From Chachezhania antarctica (GTDB taxonomy: Bacteria > Pseudomonadota > Alphaproteobacteria > Rhodobacterales > Rhodobacteraceae): DNA of 64,000 nucleotides. The position numbers and the translations under genes are program-made. Positions 34,732 to 44,600 of this stretch are shown here, in pieces. The notes below the pieces were generated by a model, which was not told the origin of the DNA, did no database searches, and saw only the letters and a program-made list of their open reading frames with translations. Within the stretch, counting starts at the first letter, position 1. Each line of letters begins with the position of its first letter. The DNA lies in contig NZ_QZEX01000005.1 of NCBI RefSeq assembly GCF_003646465.1, positions 63,123 to 127,122 of the forward strand, written 5' to 3'.

Positions 34732-35076
34732 TCAGGCCGGTTGAAGCGACCGCTGATTGGCCGACCGCCGGGCCCGTACATCGGCAAAGGAAACCACGTT
34801 CCCGCCGGTCCTGGTCTCGGCCGCCTTGGGCGTATCCGTGACCGTCTTCAGCCGGTCCGCGATATCTGGATACATCTGCTCCTGCACGATCCTGGGATTG
34901 CGGGCCAGACGCACATCCGCGTCAAGTGCCAGGTCGAACTGGACGCAATCGCCCACGTGCAGCGATGGCTGCTCTGCCTGCCCCTTGCGCATGCAGACGG
35001 CCAGGTCACCGTGATCCTCGCACCAGATCAATGCGTTTTCGTCAGTTTTGTCACGCCACAGAACAACACCAAGCAT
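34732..35076 (-). CDS. Conserved hypothetical protein
   Basis: A 114-residue cytoplasmic protein, beginning MLGVVLWRDKTDENALIWCEDHGDLAVCMRKG and then LHVGDCVQFDLALDADVRLARNP. The first half looks like a small beta-barrel domain with three cysteines; the second half is helical and basic and ends RARRSANQRSLQPA. I recognise no named domain but the composition and codon use are those of a real gene. It is divergent from the HTH regulator 219 bases away, with operator-like sequence just upstream, and convergent with ilvH. Confidence 0.7.
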   Translation of the reverse strand: MLGVVLWRDKTDENALIWCEDHGDLAVCMRKGQAEQPSLHVGDCVQFDLALDADVRLARNPRIVQEQMYPDIADRLKTVTDTPKAAETRTGGNVVSFADVRARRSANQRSLQPA

Positions 35077-35088
35077 CGCAAAGCCCTT

Positions 35089-35113
35089 CCCTTAAATCCC
35101 TTAAACTATGGGA
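35089..35113. promoter_or_regulatory. Operator-like repeats between divergent genes
   Basis: CCCTTAAA occurs twice (35089-35096 and 35098-35105, nine bases apart) and the second copy is part of an imperfect palindrome ATCCC-N9-GGGAT (ending at 35113). The site is 13 bp upstream of the minus-strand hypothetical gene and about 180 bp from the HTH regulator. No known binding motif is claimed. Confidence 0.35.
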
Positions 35114-35295
35114 TAAATTCAAGCCGCCACACGAGGAAAAAACCAGCGTCGCGTGCTTGCAATTTGTGTCAAGGTGTTTAGGTTCTGCAGCTGAATAGCG
35201 TCAGCCATGACGTTGGAGCGCGTCAACTCGGGCCCCACTGATCGCCGGCACCACCATTTTCTATCTATGAGGGGCGATCTGCCACGCCTTCAACC

Positions 35296-36111
35296 ATGAC
35301 GGGTAGCAAAAATCAAGCCCGATCACCCCAGGAGCTTCGCAGCATGCTGGGCGAGAACCTCCGCCGGCTGTCGCAGTCGCGCGGATCCATCTCGCAATTG
35401 TCGCGCGAGCTGGGGATCAACCGCACCCAGTTCAACCGGTATCTTTCGGGCGAAAGCTTCCCGCGCCCGGACGTGCTGCAGCGCATCTGCAACTTTTTCG
35501 AGGTCGACGCCCGCATCATCCTGGAACCGGTCGAAAGCGTCGCGACGCGCGACGACCTGCTGGGCAGCGCGTTTCTGGGCGGCTACGTGGGCGCAGGCGT
35601 GGCCGACATCCCGGAATCGCTCTTCCCCAGCGGCTTCTACCGCTTCTCCCGCCGCAGCTTCGCCAACCAGTCGCAGTTCCTGGTGGGCCTGCTCTTCGTG
35701 ATGCGCAAAGGGCCCTATACCCTTCTGCGCGGCTATGAATCGAAAGCGGTGCTGCGCCAGCAGGATCTGCCGCTCGATCCGCAAACCCGCGAATACCGCG
35801 GCTATGCCTCGCGCCATGAAGACGGGCTGGTGCTGATCGCGTCGCGCAAGAACGCGATGACCAGCTCGATCAACTACCTGGCGCGGACGGCGTCCTTCAA
35901 TAACAACTTCTGGGTCGGCTACACGACCCGCACCGTGCCCGAAACGGCCAATGCCCCCCGCGCCACGCGGCTGGTCTACGAATATCTCGACAAGGGATGG
36001 CCGCAGGTGATGGCCGCCGGCCGCCAGATGGGATTCGTGTCGGAAGAACATCTGGCCGACGCCATGCCGCTGCACCGGCGGCATCTGCAGCCCAACACGC
36101 CCTTCTCGTAG
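35296..36111 (+). CDS. XRE-family transcriptional regulator
   Basis: A 271-residue regulator with an N-terminal helix-turn-helix of the Cro/C1 type (LGENLRRLSQSRGSISQLSRELGINRTQFNRYLSGESFPRPDVLQRI region, about residues 18-65). The rest is a large C-terminal domain of unknown ligand, rich in aromatic and basic residues (FYRFSRRSFANQSQFLVGLLFVMRKGPYTLLRGYE). Such XRE proteins with long sensory tails are common in Rhodobacterales. It lies directly upstream of the Rieske oxygenase on the same strand (99 bases), so that gene is a plausible target. Confidence 0.85.
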   Translation: MTGSKNQARSPQELRSMLGENLRRLSQSRGSISQLSRELGINRTQFNRYLSGESFPRPDVLQRICNFFEVDARIILEPVESVATRDDLLGSAFLGGYVGAGVADIPESLFPSGFYRFSRRSFANQSQFLVGLLFVMRKGPYTLLRGYESKAVLRQQDLPLDPQTREYRGYASRHEDGLVLIASRKNAMTSSINYLARTASFNNNFWVGYTTRTVPETANAPRATRLVYEYLDKGWPQVMAAGRQMGFVSEEHLADAMPLHRRHLQPNTPFS

Positions 36112-36210
36112 CTATTTTCGCCTCACAGCGACGTCTCGGCGTCGTGCACAGACGGCTCCTTAAGGTCTCACATGCCATCATTCGCATGGACCTTGACGGA
36201 GTGTGTGCCC

Positions 36211-37386
36211 ATGCCGATGCCCCAAGACATGCCCAACCGTTTCGCCCCGCTCGCCGCGGTGCGCCGGCAGATCGATAGCGCCTCGGGCCTGCCCAACGCC
36301 CATTACACGGACGACGCGGTCCACAAGGACGAAACCCGCGCGCTGTTTGCCCGCCAGTGGGCCGGGCTGGCGGTCGGCGCCGATGTGCCGGAGCCGGGCG
36401 ACGCGGTGCCCCTGACCTTCCTCGGCATGCCGCTCCTGCTCGTCCGCGACCGTGCGGGCGCCGTGCGCGTGTTCCAGAACGTCTGCCGCCACCGCGGCAT
36501 GATCCTCGTGGAAGAACCCGGCCGCTTCGAAGGCGTGATACGCTGCCCCTACCATTCGTGGTGCTATGCAACCGATGGGCGGCTGGTCAGCACGCCCCAT
36601 GTCGGCGGCCCGGGCCAGAACGCCCATCCCGGCATCGACCGCACCACGCTGGGGCTGATCGAGGTCCGATCCCATCTCTGGCGCGACGTTGTCTGGATCA
36701 ATCTCGACGGTCAGGCCCCCGCGTTCGAGTTCGCCTTCGAAAAGCTGATCTCCCGTTGGGCGGATTTCGACAGGCCGCTGCACCATTCCGGAGCAGACAG
36801 CCGCTTCACGCTGGACGTGGGCTGCAACTGGAAACTGGCGGTCGAGAATTACTGCGAAAGCTACCACCTGCCATGGGTGCATCCGGGCCTGAACAGCTAT
36901 TCCCGGCTGGAAGATCACTACCATATCGAGGAACCGGGCGCGTTTTCGGGCCAGGGCACATATGTCTACCGCCAGTTCCGGGGCGATAACGGCGCGACCT
37001 TCCCCGATTTCGCGGACCTGCCCCCGATCTGGGACACGGCGGCAGAATACGTCGCGGCTTTCCCGAACGTGCTGCTGGGCGTGCACCGCGATCACGCCTA
37101 TTCCATCGTGCTGGTGCCCGTGGCCCGTGACCGCACCTCCGAGAAGGTGAACATCTACTACGCCACCCCTGAAACCGACGCCGGAATGCGTGCCCAGAAT
37201 GCCGCGCTGTGGGAGGGCGTGTTCAAGGAAGACGTCTTCGTCGTCGAAGGCATGCAACGCGGCCGCGCGGCGCCCGGCTTCGACGGCGGCCGCTTCTCGC
37301 CCGCCATGGACGGACCGACGCACCTCTTTCACGACTGGGTCGCCCGCCAGATGATGGAAACCGACACGCCGCTGGCCGCCGAATGA
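36211..37386 (+). CDS. Rieske non-haem iron oxygenase, alpha subunit
   Basis: A 391-residue ring-hydroxylating-type oxygenase. The Rieske [2Fe-2S] site is CRHRGM (Cys92, His94) and CPYHSW (Cys112, His115). The catalytic domain has NYCESYHLPWVHP with the two iron His, and a bridging Asp-equivalent nearby. Related enzymes act on quaternary amines (glycine betaine, carnitine, stachydrine) as well as aromatics; the substrate is open. I chose the ATG at 36211 with CGGAG nine bases upstream. No reductase gene is adjacent. The stop overlaps the start of a 74-residue gene. Confidence 0.9.
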   Translation: MPMPQDMPNRFAPLAAVRRQIDSASGLPNAHYTDDAVHKDETRALFARQWAGLAVGADVPEPGDAVPLTFLGMPLLLVRDRAGAVRVFQNVCRHRGMILVEEPGRFEGVIRCPYHSWCYATDGRLVSTPHVGGPGQNAHPGIDRTTLGLIEVRSHLWRDVVWINLDGQAPAFEFAFEKLISRWADFDRPLHHSGADSRFTLDVGCNWKLAVENYCESYHLPWVHPGLNSYSRLEDHYHIEEPGAFSGQGTYVYRQFRGDNGATFPDFADLPPIWDTAAEYVAAFPNVLLGVHRDHAYSIVLVPVARDRTSEKVNIYYATPETDAGMRAQNAALWEGVFKEDVFVVEGMQRGRAAPGFDGGRFSPAMDGPTHLFHDWVARQMMETDTPLAAE

Positions 37387-37607
37387 CCGACCCCGCGACG
37401 CTCGATGCCCTGCTGCAGGACGCCCATGCCCGCCACGACAAGGCCGCGCTGGCCGATCTCTACGGTCAGGCCGCACTTGGAGCGGGAGACGGCGGCCAGC
37501 AGGCCTTCTTCCTGACCCACGCCTATGTCTGGGCGCTTGATGCGGGGCTTGCGCAGGCGGAGGCCCTCAAGGCGCAGCTCATCTCCATGGGCCGCGAAAC
37601 TGCCTGA
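37383..37607 (+). CDS. Small helical protein coupled to the Rieske oxygenase
   Basis: A 74-residue protein, MTDPATLDALLQDAHARHD to AQAEALKAQLISMGRETA, predicted to be all-helical and resembling a short TPR-like or four-helix unit (KAALADLYGQAALGAGD, QQAFFLTHAYVWALDAGL). Its ATG overlaps the oxygenase stop (ATGA), so the two are translationally coupled. I recognise no family. The coupling suggests an accessory or assembly role for the oxygenase, which is inference. Confidence 0.75.
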   Translation: MTDPATLDALLQDAHARHDKAALADLYGQAALGAGDGGQQAFFLTHAYVWALDAGLAQAEALKAQLISMGRETA

Positions 37608-37644
37608 CATTGTCTGACCCGGCCCCACGCTTTTCCGTCTGAAT

Positions 37645-37759
37645 GCTTCCGGCGGGAGTATTTGGGAAAAGAAGAAGCCGGGCGCACTCCCCCCTTGTTC
37701 TTCTTTCTCCAAATACTCCGGGGGAGTCGCCCGGAACGGGCGGCGGGGGCAGAGCCCCC
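37645..37759. terminator. Paired AAATACTC elements in inverted orientation
   Basis: GAGTATTTGGGAAAAGAAG (from 37656) and its near-complement ending CCAAATACTC (37718) form a 21-bp arm pair with two mismatches around a short GC-rich loop. A further hairpin GGGGGC-AGA-GCCCCC follows at 37745-37759. The block separates the convergent small-protein and DUF2189 genes and probably ends both transcripts. Confidence 0.7.
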
Positions 37760-37792
37760 TTCTTGCTACAAAGCCGCGCCACCGGTCGAGGT

Positions 37793-38587
37793 TCACCCCG
37801 CCGCCGGGTGCCCGGCAAGGATCGCGTAAAGCCACCAGCTCGCATGCGCCCAGACCGGCAGCACGATCAGTAGCCCCAGGAACCCGGGCAGCATGGCCAG
37901 AAAGGTCGTGACGGCAATCAGCGCGGCCCAGATCAGCATCGGCACCAGGTTGCGCTGGACGTAGCCGAAGCTCGTGATCATCGCCGTGACGAAGTCTACC
38001 TCCCGGTCCAGCAGCAGGGGGATCGCCAGCACCGTGATCATGTAGAGCAGCAGCGCAAATCCCGCGCCCACCAGCGTGCCCATGCCCAGCATCATGAGCC
38101 CGTCGGCGGTCAGGAACACCTCGGCCGAGGTCGAGATATTGGTCATCGTCGCAAGCCCCAGGAACAGCGCGAAGATCATGTGGCCCAGGAAGAACCAGAA
38201 CAGGAACACCACCACGATCACGGCACAGAGCGACGGCAGCTGCCGCGCACCCTGCCGAAGCACAACGCCCATGATCTCGCGCGGGATCAGCGGGCGTCCC
38301 AGTTCCAGCCGGTGTGACACCTCGTAAAGCCCCACCGCCACGAAAGGCCCGATCAGCGGGAAGCCGATGGTTGCGAGGATCAGCCAGAACGACGTGCCCG
38401 TGGCCAGCGTGATCCAGGCCATCGCCCAGCCCGCCAGAACGTAGGCCCCGGCGAAGGCCAGCCCGTAGCCCGGCGCGCGGCGGAAATCGCGCCAGCCCAG
38501 CTTCAGCGCCCGGCGCATGTCGGCCGCGGTCACGGGCCGCAGGTCGGGCACGCCGAAGGCCGGCTCTGCCATCGTTGCATCCTGCAT
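37793..38587 (-). CDS. DUF2189 family membrane protein
   Basis: A 264-residue inner-membrane protein with six or so hydrophobic helices ([92 protein letters not shown] and others, given as landmarks). The pattern [16 protein letters not shown] and the central helix layout match DUF2189. I placed the start at 38587, with GGAGGAGA upstream. Members are often near cytochrome oxidase genes elsewhere, but no such genes are adjacent here. Function unknown. Confidence 0.88.
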   Translation of the reverse strand: MQDATMAEPAFGVPDLRPVTAADMRRALKLGWRDFRRAPGYGLAFAGAYVLAGWAMAWITLATGTSFWLILATIGFPLIGPFVAVGLYEVSHRLELGRPLIPREIMGVVLRQGARQLPSLCAVIVVVFLFWFFLGHMIFALFLGLATMTNISTSAEVFLTADGLMMLGMGTLVGAGFALLLYMITVLAIPLLLDREVDFVTAMITSFGYVQRNLVPMLIWAALIAVTTFLAMLPGFLGLLIVLPVWAHASWWLYAILAGHPAAG

Positions 38588-38636
38588 CGTTTTCTCCTCC
38601 CTCTCGCGGGTCCCTCCCAAGACCCTTCGCGCGCTG

Positions 38637-40043
38637 TTACAGCACGGGCGGCCGTTTCTGCGGCCACTCCGTCGCCTGGTGATAGGCCTCGCCGATGGCC
38701 AGAAGGCGCGCATCGCTGCCCTGCCGCGCCATCAGTTGCATGCCCATGGGCAGGCCCGCCGCCCCGAACCCGGCCGGCACCGCCAGTGCGGGCAGGCCGA
38801 TCAGGCTGGCAGGCACCGTCACCTGCATCCAGCGGTGATAGGTGTCCATCGCCGTCCCCTCGATCTCGGTCGGCCAGGGCAGGTCGATATCGAAGGGCCA
38901 GGCCTGCGCCGTGGGCAGCACGAGAATGTCATAGGTGTCGAAGAGCCGCGCGGCAGTCTCGAACCAGGCCGACCGTTTCACGCTGGCGGTATGGACATGT
39001 TCGGCCGTCATCTCGCGGTAGCGCCCGATCTCCCACATCGCGCTGTCTTTCAGCTCGATTCCCTTCTCGGTCAAAGGCCCAAGGCCCGCGCCGGTCAGGA
39101 ACGATCGCAGCGTGATCCAGCTGTCCCACATCGCGTCGGCCGAGAACGGCGGTGCGACAGGGTCCACTTTGGCACCGAGATCCGCGAACACCTGCAAGCC
39201 GGTCTCGCACAGGTCCAGGATCCCGGCCTCGCACGGGAACGCCCCACCCCAGTCGCCCAGCCAGCCCACGCGCAGACCGCTCAGGTCGGCCGGCGCGACC
39301 GGGCTGATCGCCGTGTAGTCCCGCCCGTGCGGCTGCCGCGGATCAGGGCCCGCGATCACGTCGAGCAGCAGCGCGATATCGGCAGGGCTCCGCGCCATCG
39401 GGCCCAGCGTGGCCATCTGCTTCAGGAAGGTGTCGCCCTTGGGCTCGGCCGGGACGACGCCATAGGTGGGCCGCAACCCGTAGACATTGTTCCACGCCGC
39501 CGGATTGCGAAGCGAGCCCATCATGTCCGACCCGTCCGCCAGCGCCAGCATCCCCGTGGCCAGCGCCACCGCGGCGCCGCCCGAAGATCCGCCGCAGGTC
39601 CGGCCCAGATCGTAAGGGTTCCGCGTCGCCCCGTAGACCGGGTTGAACGTGTGCGAGCCCAGGCCGAATTCCGGCACGTTGGTCTTGCCGATCAGGATCG
39701 CCCCCGCCGCGCGCAAACGGGCGGCCAGGATGTCGTCCGTCTTCGGCACATGAGAAGCAAAGAGCGGCGAACCATGGGTCGACACGATGCCTTCGACCTC
39801 GACCAGGTCCTTGACCGCGATGGGCAGGCCATGCAGCGGACCGCGATCGGTCGCTTCATCGGCGGCGGCGGCCTGCGCGCGCAGGCGCTCCGCATCCTGC
39901 AACGCCACGATGGCATTGACCGTCGGGTTGACGTCCGCGATCTGCGCCAGCGTCGCGTCCATCAGGTCGGCCGCGGACAGCGCGCCCGATGCCAGATCGC
40001 CAAGCAGGTCCGACGCCGATTTCTCCAGCATGCTCATCGCCAT
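38637..40043 (-). CDS. Amidase (amidase signature family)
   Basis: A 468-residue enzyme of the amidase signature family, which hydrolyses C-N bonds of amides by a Ser-cisSer-Lys triad. The motif [15 protein letters not shown] carries the serines and [10 protein letters not shown] the lysine. The nearby [27 protein letters not shown] is typical of the family's substrate-cleft region. The start is set at 40043, with GGGAGAG six bases upstream; 40037 is an alternative. Substrate is not inferable; GatA is unlikely because no gatB or gatC is adjacent. A G-rich-loop hairpin lies between it and prfB. Confidence 0.92.
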   Translation of the reverse strand: MAMSMLEKSASDLLGDLASGALSAADLMDATLAQIADVNPTVNAIVALQDAERLRAQAAAADEATDRGPLHGLPIAVKDLVEVEGIVSTHGSPLFASHVPKTDDILAARLRAAGAILIGKTNVPEFGLGSHTFNPVYGATRNPYDLGRTCGGSSGGAAVALATGMLALADGSDMMGSLRNPAAWNNVYGLRPTYGVVPAEPKGDTFLKQMATLGPMARSPADIALLLDVIAGPDPRQPHGRDYTAISPVAPADLSGLRVGWLGDWGGAFPCEAGILDLCETGLQVFADLGAKVDPVAPPFSADAMWDSWITLRSFLTGAGLGPLTEKGIELKDSAMWEIGRYREMTAEHVHTASVKRSAWFETAARLFDTYDILVLPTAQAWPFDIDLPWPTEIEGTAMDTYHRWMQVTVPASLIGLPALAVPAGFGAAGLPMGMQLMARQGSDARLLAIGEAYHQATEWPQKRPPVL

Positions 40044-40189
40044 ATCTCTCCCGGGGGCTGTCGTTCGGACGGCATTGTGGCGGGGCTTTGCCACCGGGAA
40101 CAAGGGAGTTCTGCCGCGGCGTCGAAAATTCCCGCGTGCGTGGCACGTCACGGACAGATAATACCGCGAACCAACCCGGTCGGAACGCG

Positions 40190-40240
40190 CCGCGCCTCTT
40201 GCGCGCGGGGTGGGCGGGTGGGCGCGCGGAAGAGGCGCGG
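40190..40240. repeat. G-rich-loop hairpin, copy 3
   Basis: Arms 40190-40206 and 40224-40240 form 16 base pairs with one G-G mismatch, enclosing the 17-nt loop GGGGTGGGCGGGTGGGC at 40207-40223. The loop is identical to copy 2 and the mismatch lies at a similar depth (after five pairs here, four pairs in copy 2). It begins two bases from the prfB stop codon (minus strand) and is 146 bp upstream of the amidase start. Confidence 0.88.
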
Positions 40241-40241
40241 T

Positions 40242-41363
40242 TTACTCCGCCTGTGCCTCGGCCCGGCTCTTGCCCGACACGTCCATGGCCAGCGTCGCCG
40301 CCATGAACGCATCCAGGTCGCCGTCCAGTACGCCCTTGGTGTCGGATGTCTCGTGCTCGGTTCGCAGGTCCTTCACCATCTGGTAGGGCTGCAGCACGTA
40401 GGAGCGGATCTGGTTGCCCCAACCCGCGCTACCCTTGCTTTCATGCGCCTCGTTGATGGCCGCGTTCCGGCGGTCCAGTTCCTGCTGGTACAGCCGCGAT
40501 TTCAGCGCCTTCATGGCAATGTCGCGGTTCTGGTGCTGGGATTTCTCGGACGACGTCACCACGATCCCCGTGGGATGGTGCGTGATCCGCACGGCCGAAT
40601 CCGTCGTGTTCACGTGCTGCCCGCCCGCGCCCGACGACCGGTAGGTGTCGATGCGGATATCGGCGGGGTTCACCTCGATATCGATATTGTCGTCGACAAC
40701 GGGATAGACCCAGATCGACGCGAAGGATGTCTCCCGCGTGCCTTTCCCGAAGGGCGAAATCCGTACCAAACGATGCACGCCCGATTCCGATTTGAGCCAG
40801 CCATAGGCATTGTGCCCGGAAATCTTGTAGGCGCACGACTTGATCCCCGCCTCGGCGCCCGGTTCTTCCGATTGCAGTTCCACCTTGTAGCCGCGCTTTT
40901 CCGCCCAGCGCACATACATCCGCTGCAGCATCGCGGCCCAGTCGCAGGCCTCGGTGCCGCCGGCGCCGGCGTTGATCTCAAGGAACGTGTCGTTGGCATC
41001 GGCCTCGCCGTCCAGCAAGGCCTCCAGCTCCTTCTGCGCCGCCATCTCGGCCAGCGCGCCCAGCGCGGCCTCGGCCTCCGCCACGACCTCCGCGTCGTCT
41101 TCCATCTCGCCCATCTCGATCAGCTCGACATTGTCGGACAGATCCTGCGCGATCCCGTCATAGGTCTTCATCGCGTCGACCAGCATCTGCCGGTCGCGCA
41201 TCAGCTTCTGCGCGGCGTCCGGATCGTTCCACAGGTCCGGATCCTCGACACGCGCGTTGAACTCTTCCAGCCGGTGCGGGGCGGTCTCGTAATCCATCCG
41301 CTGCGCCAGCAGCGCCAGGCTCTTTTCGATCTCGGAGATGAGCGTTTGCGTTTCCGCGCGCAT
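40242..41363 (-). CDS. prfB: Peptide chain release factor 2
   Basis: Recognises UAA and UGA stop codons. The 373-residue protein has the SPF tripeptide anticodon (LVRISPFGKGTRETSFAS) and the GGQ loop ([18 protein letters not shown]). The N-terminal sequence MRAETQTLISEIEKSLALLAQ runs uninterrupted, so the +1 programmed frameshift used in E. coli prfB is absent and autoregulation by UGA readthrough is not possible here. ATG at 41363. The GGQ glutamine is the substrate of PrmC at 16623. Confidence 0.97.
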   Translation of the reverse strand: MRAETQTLISEIEKSLALLAQRMDYETAPHRLEEFNARVEDPDLWNDPDAAQKLMRDRQMLVDAMKTYDGIAQDLSDNVELIEMGEMEDDAEVVAEAEAALGALAEMAAQKELEALLDGEADANDTFLEINAGAGGTEACDWAAMLQRMYVRWAEKRGYKVELQSEEPGAEAGIKSCAYKISGHNAYGWLKSESGVHRLVRISPFGKGTRETSFASIWVYPVVDDNIDIEVNPADIRIDTYRSSGAGGQHVNTTDSAVRITHHPTGIVVTSSEKSQHQNRDIAMKALKSRLYQQELDRRNAAINEAHESKGSAGWGNQIRSYVLQPYQMVKDLRTEHETSDTKGVLDGDLDAFMAATLAMDVSGKSRAEAQAE

Positions 41364-41474
41364 GGGACTGCCTCTTGCTTCAGCGTAGATCGGCTGAATA
41401 CACCCGACCACCCCCGGCAGCAAGCCGGCGCGCGGACCCGCGCCCGGCCCACAGACGCTTAAAGCGCATCCCCT

Positions 41475-41509
41475 GCTTCTTCTCTTCCGAAAATACTCCC
41501 GCCGGAGGC
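41475..41509. repeat. AAATACTC-type element
   Basis: GCTTCTTCTCTTCCGAAAATACTCCCGCCGGAGGC spans this region; the core AAATACTC is shared with 37645-37718 and 54941-54961, and it ends in a small CCGCCGG hairpin. It is in the gap between the 3' end of mfd and prfB. A terminator role is inferred from position. Confidence 0.6.
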
Positions 41510-41567
41510 AGCCCGACACCGCAACGCCGGTTCGGCCCCGAAACAGGGCGCGCGTTCCCGGGTTGCC

Positions 41568-41592
41568 GTAGGGTGCGTGGTCCCCACGCACC
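41568..41592 (+). repeat. Short palindromic repeat, copy 4
   Basis: The same 25-nt GTAGGGTGCGTGG-TCC-CCACGCACC element as at position 23, including the TCC centre. It is 16 bases beyond the mfd stop codon. Unlike copies 1 and 3 it is not followed by the TTCCCCGCCCCC tail. Confidence 0.8.
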
Positions 41593-41607
41593 GCAACGCG
41601 CGATACC

Positions 41608-44600
41608 CTACCCCGCCTTGGCCTTCTTCTTCTCGGCCACGACCTTTTCCGCCAGATCGCGCGCAATCGCGAAGGCGCCCTTGATCTTGTCGACATCCGA
41701 CGCCCAGTCCCGCCGCACGACGATCTTGTTGTCCTTGACCTTCGCCAGCCCGTTCTGATCCTGGATGAATGCCACCAGCCCCTGCGGCGACGCGAACTTG
41801 TCCTTGTGGAACTGGATCGTGGCGCCCTTGGGCCCGCCGTCCAGCTTGGCAATGCCGGCCTTCTTGCACATGGCCTTGATCCGCACGATCAGCATCAGCC
41901 AGTTCACCTCGCGCGGGAGCTTGCCGAAGCGGTCGATCAGCTCGGCCGCAAAGCCCTCCATCTCCACCTTGGAGGTCAGCCCAGACAGACGCCGATAAAG
42001 CCCCAGCCGTACATCGAGGTCAGGCACGTAATCCTCGGGGATCAGCACCGGAACACCCAGATTGATCTGCGGCGCCCATTGATCGTCGGACTCGGACAGG
42101 CCCTCCATCTCGCCCGACTTGATCTTGGCAATCGCCTCCTCCAGCATCTGCTGGTAAAGCTCGTAGCCCACGTCGCGCATCTGGCCGGACTGTTCCTCGC
42201 CCAGCAGGTTGCCCGCGCCGCGGATGTCCAGATCCTGGCTGGCCAGCGTGAACCCGGCCCCCAGCGTATCGAGCGAGCCCAGAACCCGCAGCCGCTTTTC
42301 CGCAGCCGCCGTCAGCTTCATCCGCGGCTTCGTCGTCAGGTACGCATAGGCCCGCGCCTTCGACCGGCCCACGCGGCCCCGGATCTGGTAAAGCTGCGCC
42401 AGCCCGAACATGTCGGCCCGGTGCACGATCATCGTGTTGGCGGTGGGAATATCCAGCCCCGATTCCACGATGGTCGTGGCCAGCAGCACATCGTACTTGC
42501 CGTCGTAGAACGCGTTCATCTTGTCGTCGAGCTCGCCCGCCGGCATCTGGCCATGGGCCACGACGTAGCTGACCTCGGGCACCTGTTCCTTCAGGAAGGT
42601 CTCGATCTCCGGCAGGTCGGAAATCCGTGGCACCACGAAGAAGCTCTGCCCGCCGCGATAGCGTTCGCGCAGCAGCGCCTCGCGCACCGTCACGGCGTCG
42701 AATTCGCTGACATAGGTCCGGATCGACAGGCGGTCGACCGGCGGCGTGCCAATGATCGACAGGTCCCGCACGCCGGACAGCGACAGTTGCAGCGTCCGCG
42801 GGATTGGCGTGGCGGTCAGGGTCAGAACATGGATGTCCGTGCGCAGCTGCTTCAGACGCTCCTTGTGGGCGACACCGAAATGCTGCTCCTCGTCCACGAT
42901 CAGCAGGCCAAGGCTTTGGAACCGAATGCTTTTCGCCAGAACGGCATGGGTGCCCACGACGATATCGATCGTGCCGCGCGCCAGCCCCTCCCGCGTCTTC
43001 TGCGCCTCCTTGGCCGAGATGAAGCGCGACAGCTGCCGTACTTCGATGGGGAACCCCCGGAACCTTTCGGCAAAGCCAGCCGCATGCTGACGCGCCAAAA
43101 GCGTCGTGGGTGCCACCACGGCAACCTGCACGCCCGACATCGCCGCGACAAAGGCCGCGCGCATCGCGACCTCGGTCTTGCCGAAGCCCACGTCGCCGCA
43201 GATCAGCCGGTCCATCGGGTGGCCGGAGGTCATGTCTCCCACCACGTCCTCGATGGCGTTAAGCTGGTCATCGGTCTCCTGATAGGGGAACCGCGCCGAA
43301 AACGCGTCCCAGCTTCCGGTGGGCGGATCCATGACCGGCGCCGTGCGCAGCGCGCGTTCGGCGGCGACACGGATCAGCCGGTCCGCCATTTCGCGGATGC
43401 GTTCCTTCAGCTTGGCCTTCTTGGCCTGCCACGCGCCCCCGCCCAGCTTGTCGAGCAAGCCTTCGTCGTGCCCGAACTTCGACAGCAGCTCGATATTCTC
43501 GACCGGCAGGTACAGCCGCGCGCTTTCGGCATATTCCAGCGCCAGGCATTCATGCGCGGCGCCCGCGGCGGTGATGACCTCCAGGCCCAGGTACCGCCCC
43601 ACCCCGTGATCGACATGGACGACGAGATCCCCGGGCGACAGGCTCTGGGTTTCGGTCAGAAAGTTTTCGGCCTTGCGGCGTTTCTTGGTCGACCGGATCA
43701 GCCGGTCTCCCAGCACGTCCTGTTCCGAGATCACCGTCATCTCCGGCGTCTCATACCCGTGTTCCAGCGCCCAGACGGCCAGATGCAGCCCGCGCTTGCC
43801 GATGCGGGTCGCGTCGGGGATCAGGATGGTCTCGGCCAGGCCTTCGTCTTCGATCAGCCCCGCCAGCCGCTCCCGCGCACCTTCGGAATAGGACGCAACC
43901 AATACCGGCCCTTTTTCCATCCGCTTCTTCACGTGATCGGCCAGCGCGGAGAAGAGCGAGATGCTCTCCTGCTGCCGTTCGGGCGAGAAATTCCGCCCGA
44001 TCCGCCCGCCCGCGTCGATCACGCCCGGCCCCGAGGCCCGCGGCAGGGGCGAGAACGTCATCACCCGCCGCCCCGCAACGGCGGCGTTCCACGCCGCATC
44101 GTCCAGATACAGCAGGCCCGGCGGGCACGGCTTATAGACCGTATCCATCCGCGATTTCTGTTCCATCGCGTGCTGGCGGGTCTCGTACTGGTCCTGCACG
44201 CTATCCCAGCGCGACAGGCGGATCGCCTCCGTCTGGTCATCCAGCGTGATGGTGGCATGGGGGAGATAATCGAAGAGCGTTTCGAGTTCCTCGTGGAAGA
44301 AGGGCAGCCAATGTTCGATGCCCTGATGCTTGCGGCCCGCGCTCACGGCCTCGTAGAGCGGATCGTCGGTGCCCGCGGCGCCGAATTCCAAGCGGTAGTT
44401 CTGGCGGAACCGCAGGATCGCCGCGTCGTCCAAAATCACCTCGGACACCGGCGCCAGTTCGATCTTGTCCAGCTTCTCGGTCGTGCGCTGGGTTACCGGG
44501 TCAAACCCACGCGCGCCGTCCAGCACATCGCCGAACAGGTCGAGCCTTACCGGCCCGCTGTCGCCCGGCGGGTAGATGTCGATGATCCCCCCGCGCACGG

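Noticed and set aside
38637-40043. GatA subunit of the glutamyl-tRNA amidotransferase
   Set aside because: The amidase signature fits, but there is no gatB or gatC neighbour, and the sequence around the signature looks like a generic amidase.
41200-41363. Programmed frameshift in prfB
   Set aside because: I looked for the in-frame UGA and slippery site found in many bacteria. The frame from the ATG at 41363 is continuous with the conserved RF2 N-terminus, so none is needed.
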